From Saccharothrix espanaensis DSM 44229 (GTDB taxonomy: Bacteria > Actinomycetota > Actinomycetes > Mycobacteriales > Pseudonocardiaceae), in NCBI RefSeq assembly GCF_000328705.1, contig NC_019673.1:9001501-9065500 (forward strand): a stretch of DNA of 64,000 bases, in the 5' to 3' direction. Made by a program: the position numbers and the translations under genes. The notes beneath the pieces were generated by a model. That model saw only the letters and a list, made by a program, of their open reading frames with translations, was not told the origin of the DNA and ran no database searches. This document shows positions 23,758-30,390 of the stretch, one piece after another. Within the stretch, counting starts at the first letter, position 1. Each line of letters begins with the position of its first letter.

Positions 23758-24138
23758 CCGACTGATCGCCGGGGTTCACCCTCCGCCACGACCCCCGGCC
23801 TTCGGCTCCTTCCGCTCCCTCGCACCTTCCGCTCCTCCGCACCTTCCACGTCTTCCACGTCTTCCGCGCCCCGCTCTCTCGGCGCCCTCCGCTGTCTGCC
23901 GGCAGCCCCTCACCTCTCCCACTTCTTCCTCCCTCCGCTCGCTTTTCGCGGCACACACCCTCCTTCCGGGTTCAGATCCCCACCCGATCGTGATCTTGCC
24001 CCGCTCGAACTCCTGTTCGAAAATAGACATCACAGGGCAGCGGAACAACGAACCCGGACACGGAGGTGATCAACCCTGGACGTACCAACAACTGGGATGA
24101 GTCTCCCAAATCCTGAACGGTCGCCCTAGCGTGCAGGC
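23758..24138. other. 381-bp intergenic region: pyrimidine-rich tract, SOS box and MFS promoter
   Basis: No convincing gene is seen. Positions 23775-23960 are strongly pyrimidine-rich on the plus strand, with repeated CTTCC and CCGCTCC words. An SOS box follows at 24005-24020. TAGCGT (24128-24133) stands 6 nt before the MFS start and fits a leaderless -10. A minus-strand frame at 23776-24048 is low complexity. Confidence 0.6.
24005..24020. promoter_or_regulatory. LexA/SOS box
   Basis: TCGAAC-TCCT-GTTCGA is an exact match to the actinobacterial SOS box (TCGAAC N4 GTTCGA). It is 119 bp upstream of the MFS gene, the nearest downstream gene on the plus strand, and outside known SOS genes. Confidence 0.75.
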
Positions 24139-25311
24139 ATGGGGTACCGCTGGGTGGTTCTCGCCGTCGGCGCGCTGGCACAGGGCACGAACGCCGCGGT
24201 GTTCCTCGGGCTCCCGGCGATCACCCCGCAGCTGCGCGAGCACTTCGACCTGACGCTGCCCCAGGTCGGGCTGCTGCTCGGCGCGGTGAACCTGGGCACG
24301 ATGCTCACGCTGGTGCCGTGGGGTGCGGCGGCGGACCGCCGGGGTGAACGCGTCGTGATGACCATCGGCGGCGCGGGTGCCGCGGTGTCCCTGGCGATGG
24401 CGGCGGTGGACGGCCCGGTCGTGGCGGGCCTGGCGTTGGTGGTGGCGGGCCTGTTCGGGGCGAGCGTCAACGCGGCGAGCGGCCGCGCCGTGATGACGTG
24501 GTTCCCGGCGGACCGCCGCGGCCTGGCCATGGGCATCCGCCAGACGGCGACCCCGCTGGGAGCGGCACTGACGGCCGCAGTGCTCCCGGCGGTGGCGGTG
24601 GGCGCGGGCGTGCCCGCGGCGTTCGTGGCACTGGCGGCGTTCACGGGGTTCGTGGCGGTCGCGATCGCCGTCCTGGTCCGCGAACCCCCGTGGGCGTCCC
24701 GGGCCACCGACGCCAAGGGCGGCGCTTCCCTCGGGGTGATCCTGAAGGACCCGGCGTTGATCCGTCTCAGCGCCGCCGGCGCGCTCCTGGTGGTGCCCCA
24801 GTTCACCGCAGCGGCTCTGATGGTCGAGTTGCTGCACGGCCACCGAGGGGTCGCGGTGGGCACGGCAGCGGCGTTGTTGGCCGTGTCCCAGGTGCTCGGG
24901 GGCCTGGGGCGGCTGGGCACGGGGGCGTGGTCGGACCGGACCCAGGACCGGATCACCCCGCTGAAGACCATGAGCGTCGCCATCGCCGCGGGCTTCGCCC
25001 TGACCGCGGCCCTGGTCGACCAGGCCCCCACGCCGGTGCTGGCCGTCGCCCTGATCGCAACGGCGGCCCTGGCCCTGGCGTGGAACGGCCTGGCGCTCAC
25101 CGCCACCGCCGAACTGGCACCCGAGGGCCGGAGCGGCACCGCCCTGGGAATGCAGAACACCGCCAACTACCTGAGCGCGACCATCACCCCACCGGTGGCG
25201 AGCTGGCTGGCCGCCACGACCGGCTGGCCCACCGCCCTCCTGCTGGCCGCCCTGGCAGCCGCCACCGCCCGCGTCCTCCTGACCCGAACTCCCACCCCGA
25301 CCCGCACCTGA
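24139..25311 (+). CDS. MFS transporter (12 TM)
   Basis: A 390-residue major facilitator superfamily protein with about twelve membrane segments and the loop 2-3 motif GAAADRRGERVV (motif A-like, near residue 60). The central loop is near residue 190 and a second motif-A relic (GTGAWSDRTQDR) begins near residue 260. Such proteins export drugs or import organic anions; the substrate cannot be assigned. ATG 24139 follows a TAGCGT -10 by 6 nt, so a leaderless transcript is likely. The upstream SOS box suggests DNA-damage induction (inference). The C-terminal third uses slightly more CC-ending codons but shows no sign of transfer. Confidence 0.85.
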   Translation: MGYRWVVLAVGALAQGTNAAVFLGLPAITPQLREHFDLTLPQVGLLLGAVNLGTMLTLVPWGAAADRRGERVVMTIGGAGAAVSLAMAAVDGPVVAGLALVVAGLFGASVNAASGRAVMTWFPADRRGLAMGIRQTATPLGAALTAAVLPAVAVGAGVPAAFVALAAFTGFVAVAIAVLVREPPWASRATDAKGGASLGVILKDPALIRLSAAGALLVVPQFTAAALMVELLHGHRGVAVGTAAALLAVSQVLGGLGRLGTGAWSDRTQDRITPLKTMSVAIAAGFALTAALVDQAPTPVLAVALIATAALALAWNGLALTATAELAPEGRSGTALGMQNTANYLSATITPPVASWLAATTGWPTALLLAALAAATARVLLTRTPTPTRT

Positions 25312-25400
25312 ACCACCCCGACCACTCCCAGGTCCAGGCGCGAGCGGGCCGGGTTTGTCTGGTTCGGGCGGGTTTGTGGGGTTCGGGGTGGAGTCGAGGC

Positions 25401-26288
25401 CTAACCGTGACGTTCGCGGCGGGCCAGTTCGCCCCAGAACTCGCGGAGGTGTTCGTAGCGGAGGGCCACCTCTTCGGCGTTGCCCTCTTCCAGGGCGTCG
25501 ACGATCGCGTTGACGTCCTGCGCCGAGGAGTCCTCCAGCAGGTCCTTGTCCTCGATCAACTGCACGAGGCCGCCGTAGTCCAGCTCCACCGCGGCGTCCG
25601 GCGAGAAGTGGTCGAGCCAGCGGGCTGTGTCGGACAACACCTTCGCCGGGCCTTCGTCGCCCAGGGACCTCGACACGACCTTCCGCGCCCGTGCCACCCG
25701 GTGCCGGGCGTCGCTCATCGCGACCCGCCACGACACCTGGCGCTCGGGGTCGTCGCGCGGGGCCAGGACGATCCGCCGGGCGTCCGGGTCCACCAGCGCG
25801 AACCACGGCAGCGGCACGGTCCACGTCGTGGAGATCACGTGCACCGCCCCGCCGGTCAGCTCGGCCATCACGGACGCGGCCCGCGCCCGGATCGCGTCCG
25901 GCCCCACCGACAGCGACAGCGCGGCGTCCTGCAACGGGCCGGTGGAGGTCGCCAGGAACCCGACCAGCGCCGCCGCCGACCTCGCGCGGAGGTCCAGCGG
26001 GCACACCAGGGGGCCGGGTCCGACCTCGCCGGGCACTTCGGCGGGGCTGATGGTCATCACGTCGAACGGGGCGTCGGGCGCGACACTCCCGTCCGACCGC
26101 TCGCCGGGGAGCAGGCGACGCGGCCGGGACAGTTGTGATCGCAACCACAGCTCCCGCTCGCGGGAACCGACGTCCGCCCGGCTCAGCACCCCGTTTTCCA
26201 GGGCTTTCCGCACCTGGTCGACCAGCGGTGCGTCCAGAGCCGACAGCGGTTCGTACACCCTGAGGTAGGCGACGAACGGTCGAGGCAC
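25401..26288 (-). CDS. conserved actinobacterial protein of unknown function
   Basis: A 295-residue soluble protein starting MPRPFVAYLRVYEPLSALD. No catalytic motif is recognised. The middle contains TWTVPLPWFALVDPDARRI followed by an Arg-rich helical segment (SDARHRVARARKVVSRSL). The C-terminus is acidic and helical. Homologues of this layout occur beside DUF3073 and pur genes in other actinomycetes (from memory), implying a conserved local role. It diverges from the DUF3073 gene across a 160-bp promoter region. Confidence 0.6.
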   Translation of the reverse strand: MPRPFVAYLRVYEPLSALDAPLVDQVRKALENGVLSRADVGSRERELWLRSQLSRPRRLLPGERSDGSVAPDAPFDVMTISPAEVPGEVGPGPLVCPLDLRARSAAALVGFLATSTGPLQDAALSLSVGPDAIRARAASVMAELTGGAVHVISTTWTVPLPWFALVDPDARRIVLAPRDDPERQVSWRVAMSDARHRVARARKVVSRSLGDEGPAKVLSDTARWLDHFSPDAAVELDYGGLVQLIEDKDLLEDSSAQDVNAIVDALEEGNAEEVALRYEHLREFWGELARRERHG

Positions 26289-26450
26289 GCGCGCATCCTC
26301 CCATGGGGAAGATTGGCGGCACGTGTCACGCCTACCGCGTCGCGAGGAACCCCTTCGACACGGTACGGTAGTTACCAGGAACTAGTTGTCGAGACGAGTG
26401 GGGCCGCCGTTCCCCCGGCCGCCCCCGTCCCTGTGCGAGGGGGTCGAGCC

Positions 26451-26639
26451 ATGGGGCGCGGCCGAGCGAAGGCCAAGCAGACGAAGGTGGCGAGGGAGCT
26501 GAAGTACAGCTCTCACAACACCGACTTTGACGCCTTGCAACGCGAGCTGTCCGGCGATTCCGACAGCGGCGTACGCCGTAGCGATGAACGCTACGACGAC
26601 GCCGCTTCGGACGACGAGTACGACGACTACCGTCGCTGA
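26451..26639 (+). CDS. DUF3073 small protein
   Basis: A 62-residue, highly charged protein: basic N-terminus (MGRGRAKAKQTKVARELKYS), then a motif NTDFDALQREL and an acidic tail rich in Asp/Tyr. This is DUF3073 (Rv0810c), conserved near purM across actinobacteria; function unknown. The ATG at 26451 gives exactly the family N-terminus, although the frame is open further upstream. A 17-bp-stem terminator follows. Confidence 0.85.
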   Translation: MGRGRAKAKQTKVARELKYSSHNTDFDALQRELSGDSDSGVRRSDERYDDAASDDEYDDYRR

Positions 26640-26657
26640 CGCATCACACCCGCTGAG

Positions 26658-26697
26658 AAGGTTGGGCTGCCGGTTCCGCACCGGCAGCCCAACCTTT
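26658..26697. terminator. bidirectional terminator after DUF3073
   Basis: A perfect 17-bp stem (26658-26674 with 26680-26696) with a 5-nt loop. It ends in TTT on the plus strand and lies between the convergent DUF3073 and old yellow enzyme genes. Confidence 0.85.
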
Positions 26698-26707
26698 GAC
26701 GCGGGCC

Positions 26708-27751
26708 CTACAACGCCCTGGCGTACTGCCTCGGCGGAGTTACCTGTGCCCCGAGTTCCCTGGCCGCGCGCAGCGGCCAGTTCGGGTCGCGCAGGAGCTC
26801 CCGCGCGAGCAGGACCAGGTCGGCCGATCCGTCGGTGACGATCTGCTCAGCCTGCCGGGCCTCGGTGGGCACGTCGGCCTTCCTCCGCACGGCCTCGGCG
26901 AACCGCACCTGGTAGCCGGGCCCGAGGGGGATGTCCGCGTGGGGCACGTTGCCGCCGGTGGAGACGTCGACCAGGTCGACGCCCAGGGCGGCGAGGTCGT
27001 GCGCGAGTTCGACGCTGTCCTCTTCCGCCCACCCGCCGCCGACCCAGTCGGTGGCCGAGATCCGGACGAACAGGGCCACGTCCTCGCCGACCGCCGCGCG
27101 CACCGCCGAGGTCACCTCGCGGGTCAGCCGGGTCCGATTTTCCCGGGAACCTCCGTATTCGTCGGTTCGTTTGTTGCTCAGCGGCGACAGGAACTGGTGC
27201 AAGAGGTAACCATGGGCGGCGTGGACCTCGACGACCTCGAAGCCGGCCGCGACGGCCCGGCGCGCGGCGGCGGCGAAGTCCGCCACGACCTGGTCGATGC
27301 CGGCCCGGTCGAGCGCCTCGGGCACCCGGTAGCCGGCGGCGAACGGCTCGGTGCCCGGCGCGACCGGGGTCCAGCCGCCGTCCTCGTCGGCCACGCCGCC
27401 GTTCCGGTCGTCGAAGGGCGGGTGGGTGGAGCCCTTGCGGCCCGCGTGGGCGAGTTGCACGCCGGGCACGGAGCCGTGCTCGCGGAGGAACCGGGTGATC
27501 GGCCGCCACGCCTCGACGTGCCGGTCGTCCCACAATCCGGTATCGGCCGGCGAGATGCGGCCCACCGCCTGGACGGCGGTCGCCTCGGTGAACACCAGCC
27601 CGGCGCCACCCAGCGCACGCGCGCCGAGGTGGACCAGGTGCCAATCGTCGGGGAAGCCGTCACGGGCGGAGTACTGGCACATCGGGCTGACCGCGATCCG
27701 GTTCTGGAGCGTGACGGAGCGGAGGGTCAGCGGGGTGAACAGCGCACTCAC
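26708..27751 (-). CDS. NADH:flavin oxidoreductase, old yellow enzyme family (YqjM type)
   Basis: A 347-residue FMN-dependent TIM barrel. YqjM-subfamily residues are visible: RIAVSPMCQYSA near residue 20 with the Cys of the thermophilic-like class, FTEATAV, the substrate-binding H-A-G-R-K segment, HAAHGYLLHQFLSPLSNKR and the FMN-phosphate site toward the C-terminus (LVLLARELLRDP). It reduces activated C=C bonds of enones. GTG 27751 is preceded by GAGGAG. It is divergent from the Crp gene. Confidence 0.92.
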   Translation of the reverse strand: MSALFTPLTLRSVTLQNRIAVSPMCQYSARDGFPDDWHLVHLGARALGGAGLVFTEATAVQAVGRISPADTGLWDDRHVEAWRPITRFLREHGSVPGVQLAHAGRKGSTHPPFDDRNGGVADEDGGWTPVAPGTEPFAAGYRVPEALDRAGIDQVVADFAAAARRAVAAGFEVVEVHAAHGYLLHQFLSPLSNKRTDEYGGSRENRTRLTREVTSAVRAAVGEDVALFVRISATDWVGGGWAEEDSVELAHDLAALGVDLVDVSTGGNVPHADIPLGPGYQVRFAEAVRRKADVPTEARQAEQIVTDGSADLVLLARELLRDPNWPLRAARELGAQVTPPRQYARAL

Positions 27752-28078
27752 ATGCGTCTCCTCGGGTGGTTCCGGTACGACAACGGGTCCTTCGGGGTAC
27801 CTCGACAGGTCCAAGGTCCCGGATCGGACAGGTTGTTCCCGTCGGACCGGCCGTCCCACCGCACGGGAGCTGCGCAATTCCATTCGATTCGGTATTGCGC
27901 GTGCATTAGCACGTGATCTTGAATGGGGGGTCGGTACGCAAAACGCTCTACAGACAGGGCCAGTTACGCCCATTCGGGTGTACTGTCCGCAGCACGTTCG
28001 GGGAGACCATCACTTGCCGCCCGACGCAGGTCGGTTCGAATTCCAGTTCCCGCCGGTCACGACAGTAACAGGATCCAC
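27752..28078. other. 327-bp divergent intergenic region with two inverted repeats
   Basis: No gene is seen. It holds CGTGC-ATTA-GCACG (27900-27913) and GCGCAAT/ATTGCGC arms (27872-27878 with 27894-27900, 15 bp apart). Both are candidate operators for the old yellow enzyme gene or for autoregulation of the Crp-family gene. Confidence 0.45.
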
Positions 28079-28786
28079 ATGCTGCCCATGCCGACCACGA
28101 TGACACAGGATCCAGGGTGGCCCAGCAACAGTCTGCTGGGTCGCCTCCGCGACAACACCCGACAAGAACTGCTGAACATCGGCACGGTCGTGCGGTACAC
28201 GGCCGACCGGGAGGTCATCGAGCAGGACGCGAAAGACACTCACGTCCTTCTGCTGCTCGACGGCGTGGTGAAGGTGCAGACCACCGACGAGACGGGCGAC
28301 ACCGCCCTGCTCGCGATCCGGGTCGCGGGCGACCTGGTGGGCGAGATGGCGGCCCTGGACCAGAAACCGCGCTCGGCCACCGTCGTGACGTGCGGCGACG
28401 TGGTGGCGAAGCTGATCACCAGTGGTGAGCTGATGAGCTTCCTGCACCGGCGCAACGACGTGTTCGTGGAATTGATCGGGATGATCAACGACCGGCTGCG
28501 CTGGGCCAACCAGCGCCGCCGCGATTTCCTGTCCCACCCCGCCGCCGAACGGGTGGCCCGAGTGCTCGCCGAATTGGTGCAGACCTACGGCCGGGAAGAG
28601 GCCGCGGGCTGGACCCTCGGAATTCCGCTGACCAAGGTCGAGCTCGCCTCCATCGCCGGGATGAAGCCCCGCACGGCGGAGAAGGCGTTCAGCGACTTGC
28701 GGAAAGCGGGAGTCGTCGTCAGCCACCTGCGACGTGACGTGCTGGTGCCCGACCTGGAGAGCCTGCGGAAATTCGCGGGCATCTGA
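28079..28786 (+). CDS. Crp/Fnr-family cNMP-binding transcription factor
   Basis: A 235-residue regulator: cyclic-nucleotide-binding domain at about 20-130 and a Crp-type winged helix at 155-230 (LTKVELASIAGMKPRTAEKAFSDLRKAG). The phosphate-binding cassette keeps the diagnostic residues (GDLVGEMAALDQKPRSATV: Glu and Arg present), so it could bind cAMP/cGMP. It stands 113 bp upstream of a gene for a cyclase-like protein on the same strand, an unusual sensor-synthase neighbourhood. ATG 28079 was chosen; ATG 28100 is possible. Confidence 0.85.
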   Translation: MLPMPTTMTQDPGWPSNSLLGRLRDNTRQELLNIGTVVRYTADREVIEQDAKDTHVLLLLDGVVKVQTTDETGDTALLAIRVAGDLVGEMAALDQKPRSATVVTCGDVVAKLITSGELMSFLHRRNDVFVELIGMINDRLRWANQRRRDFLSHPAAERVARVLAELVQTYGREEAAGWTLGIPLTKVELASIAGMKPRTAEKAFSDLRKAGVVVSHLRRDVLVPDLESLRKFAGI

Positions 28787-28818
28787 GGTCAGGCCGCAGT
28801 TTTGCGGTATTCGCCCCG

Positions 28819-28850
28819 GTGCAGTACTCCAGAGTGACTCTGCACTGCAC
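28819..28850. promoter_or_regulatory. compound dyad between crp-like and cyclase-like genes
   Basis: GTGCAGT (28819-28825) and ACTGCAC (28844-28850) are inverted arms around an inner palindrome AGAGTGACTCT (28831-28841). The position, 50-80 bp before the cyclase-like start, suits an operator for the adjacent Crp-like regulator (inference). Confidence 0.4.
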
Positions 28851-28899
28851 GGTGACTACGCGCGGCTACACCTGCGCACCACGTCGAAAGGGCGAGTCG

Positions 28900-29706
28900 A
28901 TGAGTCCTGCCACCTTCCGGCGCAGTCTGCTGGTCTGCTGTGACCTGAGGCGCTACGGCGCGGCAGACGACCAGCTCCAGCGCGAGCTGCAAGAACTGCT
29001 GGTCCGCTGCCTGGACCGGGCCGGTGCGGCGGCCGGTCTGGACCGGTCCACCTGGCACCGCCAGGCCAAGGGCGACGAGGAATGGGCGGTGTTGCCTCCG
29101 GAGAGCCCGGAACACGTCGTCGTCGACACCTACGTCCGCGGGCTGAACGCGGAACTGACGTCGGCGAACCGCTACCGGGTGCCGGAGGCGCGCGCCCGGA
29201 TGCGCCTGGCCATCCACCACGGCGCGGTGGTGGAGGGCGCGAACGGATTCCCCGGCCAGGATTCCGTGCTGGTCTCACGGCTGCTCAACAGCAAACCGGC
29301 GCACGTCGCGCTGGAGGAGTTCCCGGACGCGGACCTGGTCGTGGTGCTCTCCGAGATCGTGTACTCCTCGCTGGTGCTGGCCGGGCACACGACCCTGCGC
29401 CCGACCGACTTCCGCCGGGTCGAAGTGGTGGAGAAGACCTTCCACGGGCACGGCTGGATGTGGATCCCGAACGGGGACGTCCACGCGTTGGACCTGGCGG
29501 ACGGGCCGGTCGCGCGGCAGACGCCGGCGGTGAACCAGAACGCCGTCGCGAGCGGCGGTTCGACGGTGATCCAGGCCGGGCGGGACGCGAGCGTGCCGAC
29601 CTTCCAGCGCGCCGACATGATCCAGAACTTCGACGGCAACGACCAGCGCGGCTCGCACTTCGGCCCGAGCTTCGGCAAGGGCGGGGAGGCCGACCCGACC
29701 CGATGA
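28900..29706 (+). CDS. nucleotidyl-cyclase-like protein with RHIM-like (BASS-type) amyloid motif
   Basis: A 268-residue protein. Residues 8-185 look like a class III nucleotidyl cyclase fold: first metal Asp in LLVCCD15LRRYGA, second in AKGD59EEWAV, then RMRLAIHHGAVVEG and GQDSVLVSRLLNS in place of the usual V-N-x-A-x-R. The transition-state Asn is not conserved, so activity is doubtful or altered. Residues 213-229 (NAVASGGSTVIQAGRD) resemble the RHIM-like bacterial amyloid signalling motifs seen in actinobacterial conflict proteins. It overlaps the next gene by ATGA. A Crp-family regulator lies directly upstream. Together they suggest a cyclic-nucleotide or cell-death-type module (inference). 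Confidence 0.6.
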   Translation: MSPATFRRSLLVCCDLRRYGAADDQLQRELQELLVRCLDRAGAAAGLDRSTWHRQAKGDEEWAVLPPESPEHVVVDTYVRGLNAELTSANRYRVPEARARMRLAIHHGAVVEGANGFPGQDSVLVSRLLNSKPAHVALEEFPDADLVVVLSEIVYSSLVLAGHTTLRPTDFRRVEVVEKTFHGHGWMWIPNGDVHALDLADGPVARQTPAVNQNAVASGGSTVIQAGRDASVPTFQRADMIQNFDGNDQRGSHFGPSFGKGGEADPTR

Positions 29707-30182
29707 GAGGACGTGAGGTGCGCGAGGAACCGCTGCGCATGCTCGCCGGAGCCGTGGCCAGCGCGTTGGCCAAGGCGGTCGACACCGACCTGTGGGCGGA
29801 CCTGCGGGCCCGGGTGGCGGCGGTGCTCGCGCCGACGCTGTTCGACCTCGTCAGCGCCCACCTCGACGAGGCCCGTGGCCGGGTGGTCGGCGCGCCGGCC
29901 GTGCGGCTGGAACTGGCGCGCGCCGAGTTCACCACGGAGTGGCGCGGCTCGATCCACACCATGCTCTGGCAGCACCCCGAGGCGGCCGGCCCGCTGCGCG
30001 CCGTGCTGCACGCGGTCAGCCCGGCGCTGCCGCGAGTGGCCGGCGAGAGCGGCGTCGTCCAACACTCCGGTGCGCACCACTCTGGTGCGCACCACTCTGG
30101 GGCGCACCACTCCGGCACGCACCACTCTGGGGCGCGCGACCCTGGGGTGCACCCGGCGGGATGGCCGGCCGGCTTCCGGTAG
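29703..30182 (+). CDS. unknown helical protein with His-rich pentapeptide repeats; probably frameshifted
   Basis: A 159-residue frame starts at the ATGA overlap with the cyclase-like gene. Residues 1-115 are helical (MLAGAVASALAKAVDTDLWADL-like head, then ARAEFTTEWRGSIHTMLW). The tail is a run of H-H-S-G-A pentads encoded by six 15-bp tandem repeats (30060-30149), then a stop at 30180-30182. After this stop, codon composition typical of real genes resumes in the +1 frame (NQLAVVLVARSFLLSTVDT, then ALRRVSLTTIDQP and GRLAAKALVQRV) to about 30365. The gene was therefore probably longer and is broken by an indel, or the second part is separately translated. Function unknown. Confidence 0.5.
   Translation: MRGREVREEPLRMLAGAVASALAKAVDTDLWADLRARVAAVLAPTLFDLVSAHLDEARGRVVGAPAVRLELARAEFTTEWRGSIHTMLWQHPEAAGPLRAVLHAVSPALPRVAGESGVVQHSGAHHSGAHHSGAHHSGTHHSGARDPGVHPAGWPAGFR
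30060..30149 (+). repeat. six tandem 15-bp repeats encoding His-Ser-Gly pentads
   Basis: Units of the form CACCACTCTGGTGCG repeat six times with a few substitutions; the outer units are most diverged. The period is a multiple of three, so copy-number change alone would not shift the frame. Confidence 0.85.
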
Positions 30183-30366
30183 CGGAGCCAACCAGCTCGC
30201 CGTCGTGCTGGTCGCCCGGTCGTTCCTGCTGTCCACAGTGGACACGGCCAACGACGATGCGCTCCGGCGCGTCTCGCTGACCACGATCGACCAGCCGCGC
30301 AGCGAGTTCGGCCGGCTCGCCGCCAAGGCGCTGGTGCAACGCGTGCGCGGCGGGCGCGAGGGGGCC
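30160..30366 (+). pseudogene. out-of-frame 3' segment of the His-repeat gene
   Basis: In the frame +1 relative to 29703-30182, this stretch has strong GC3 bias and a plausible peptide (SGSGANQLAVVLVARSFLL, DTANDDALRRVSLTTI, RLAAKALVQRVRGG). No good start codon of its own was found, and the frame has no stop before the terminator hairpin at 30367-30385. It is interpreted as the frameshifted remainder of the upstream gene. A sequencing error or programmed frameshift cannot be excluded. Confidence 0.4.
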
Positions 30367-30385
30367 GGGGCTCGTGACGAGCCCC
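30367..30385. terminator. hairpin between convergent genes
   Basis: GGGGCTCG-TGA-CGAGCCCC forms an 8-bp stem with a 3-nt loop, 6 bp beyond the stop of the sigma-fusion gene on the minus strand. It probably terminates both converging transcripts. Confidence 0.6.
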
Positions 30386-30390
30386 GCACC

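Noticed and set aside
23776..24048. 90-codon minus-strand frame over the pyrimidine tract and SOS box
   Set aside because: The second half is low-complexity Gly/Arg/Glu translated from the tract, with no homology seen and no ribosome-binding site.
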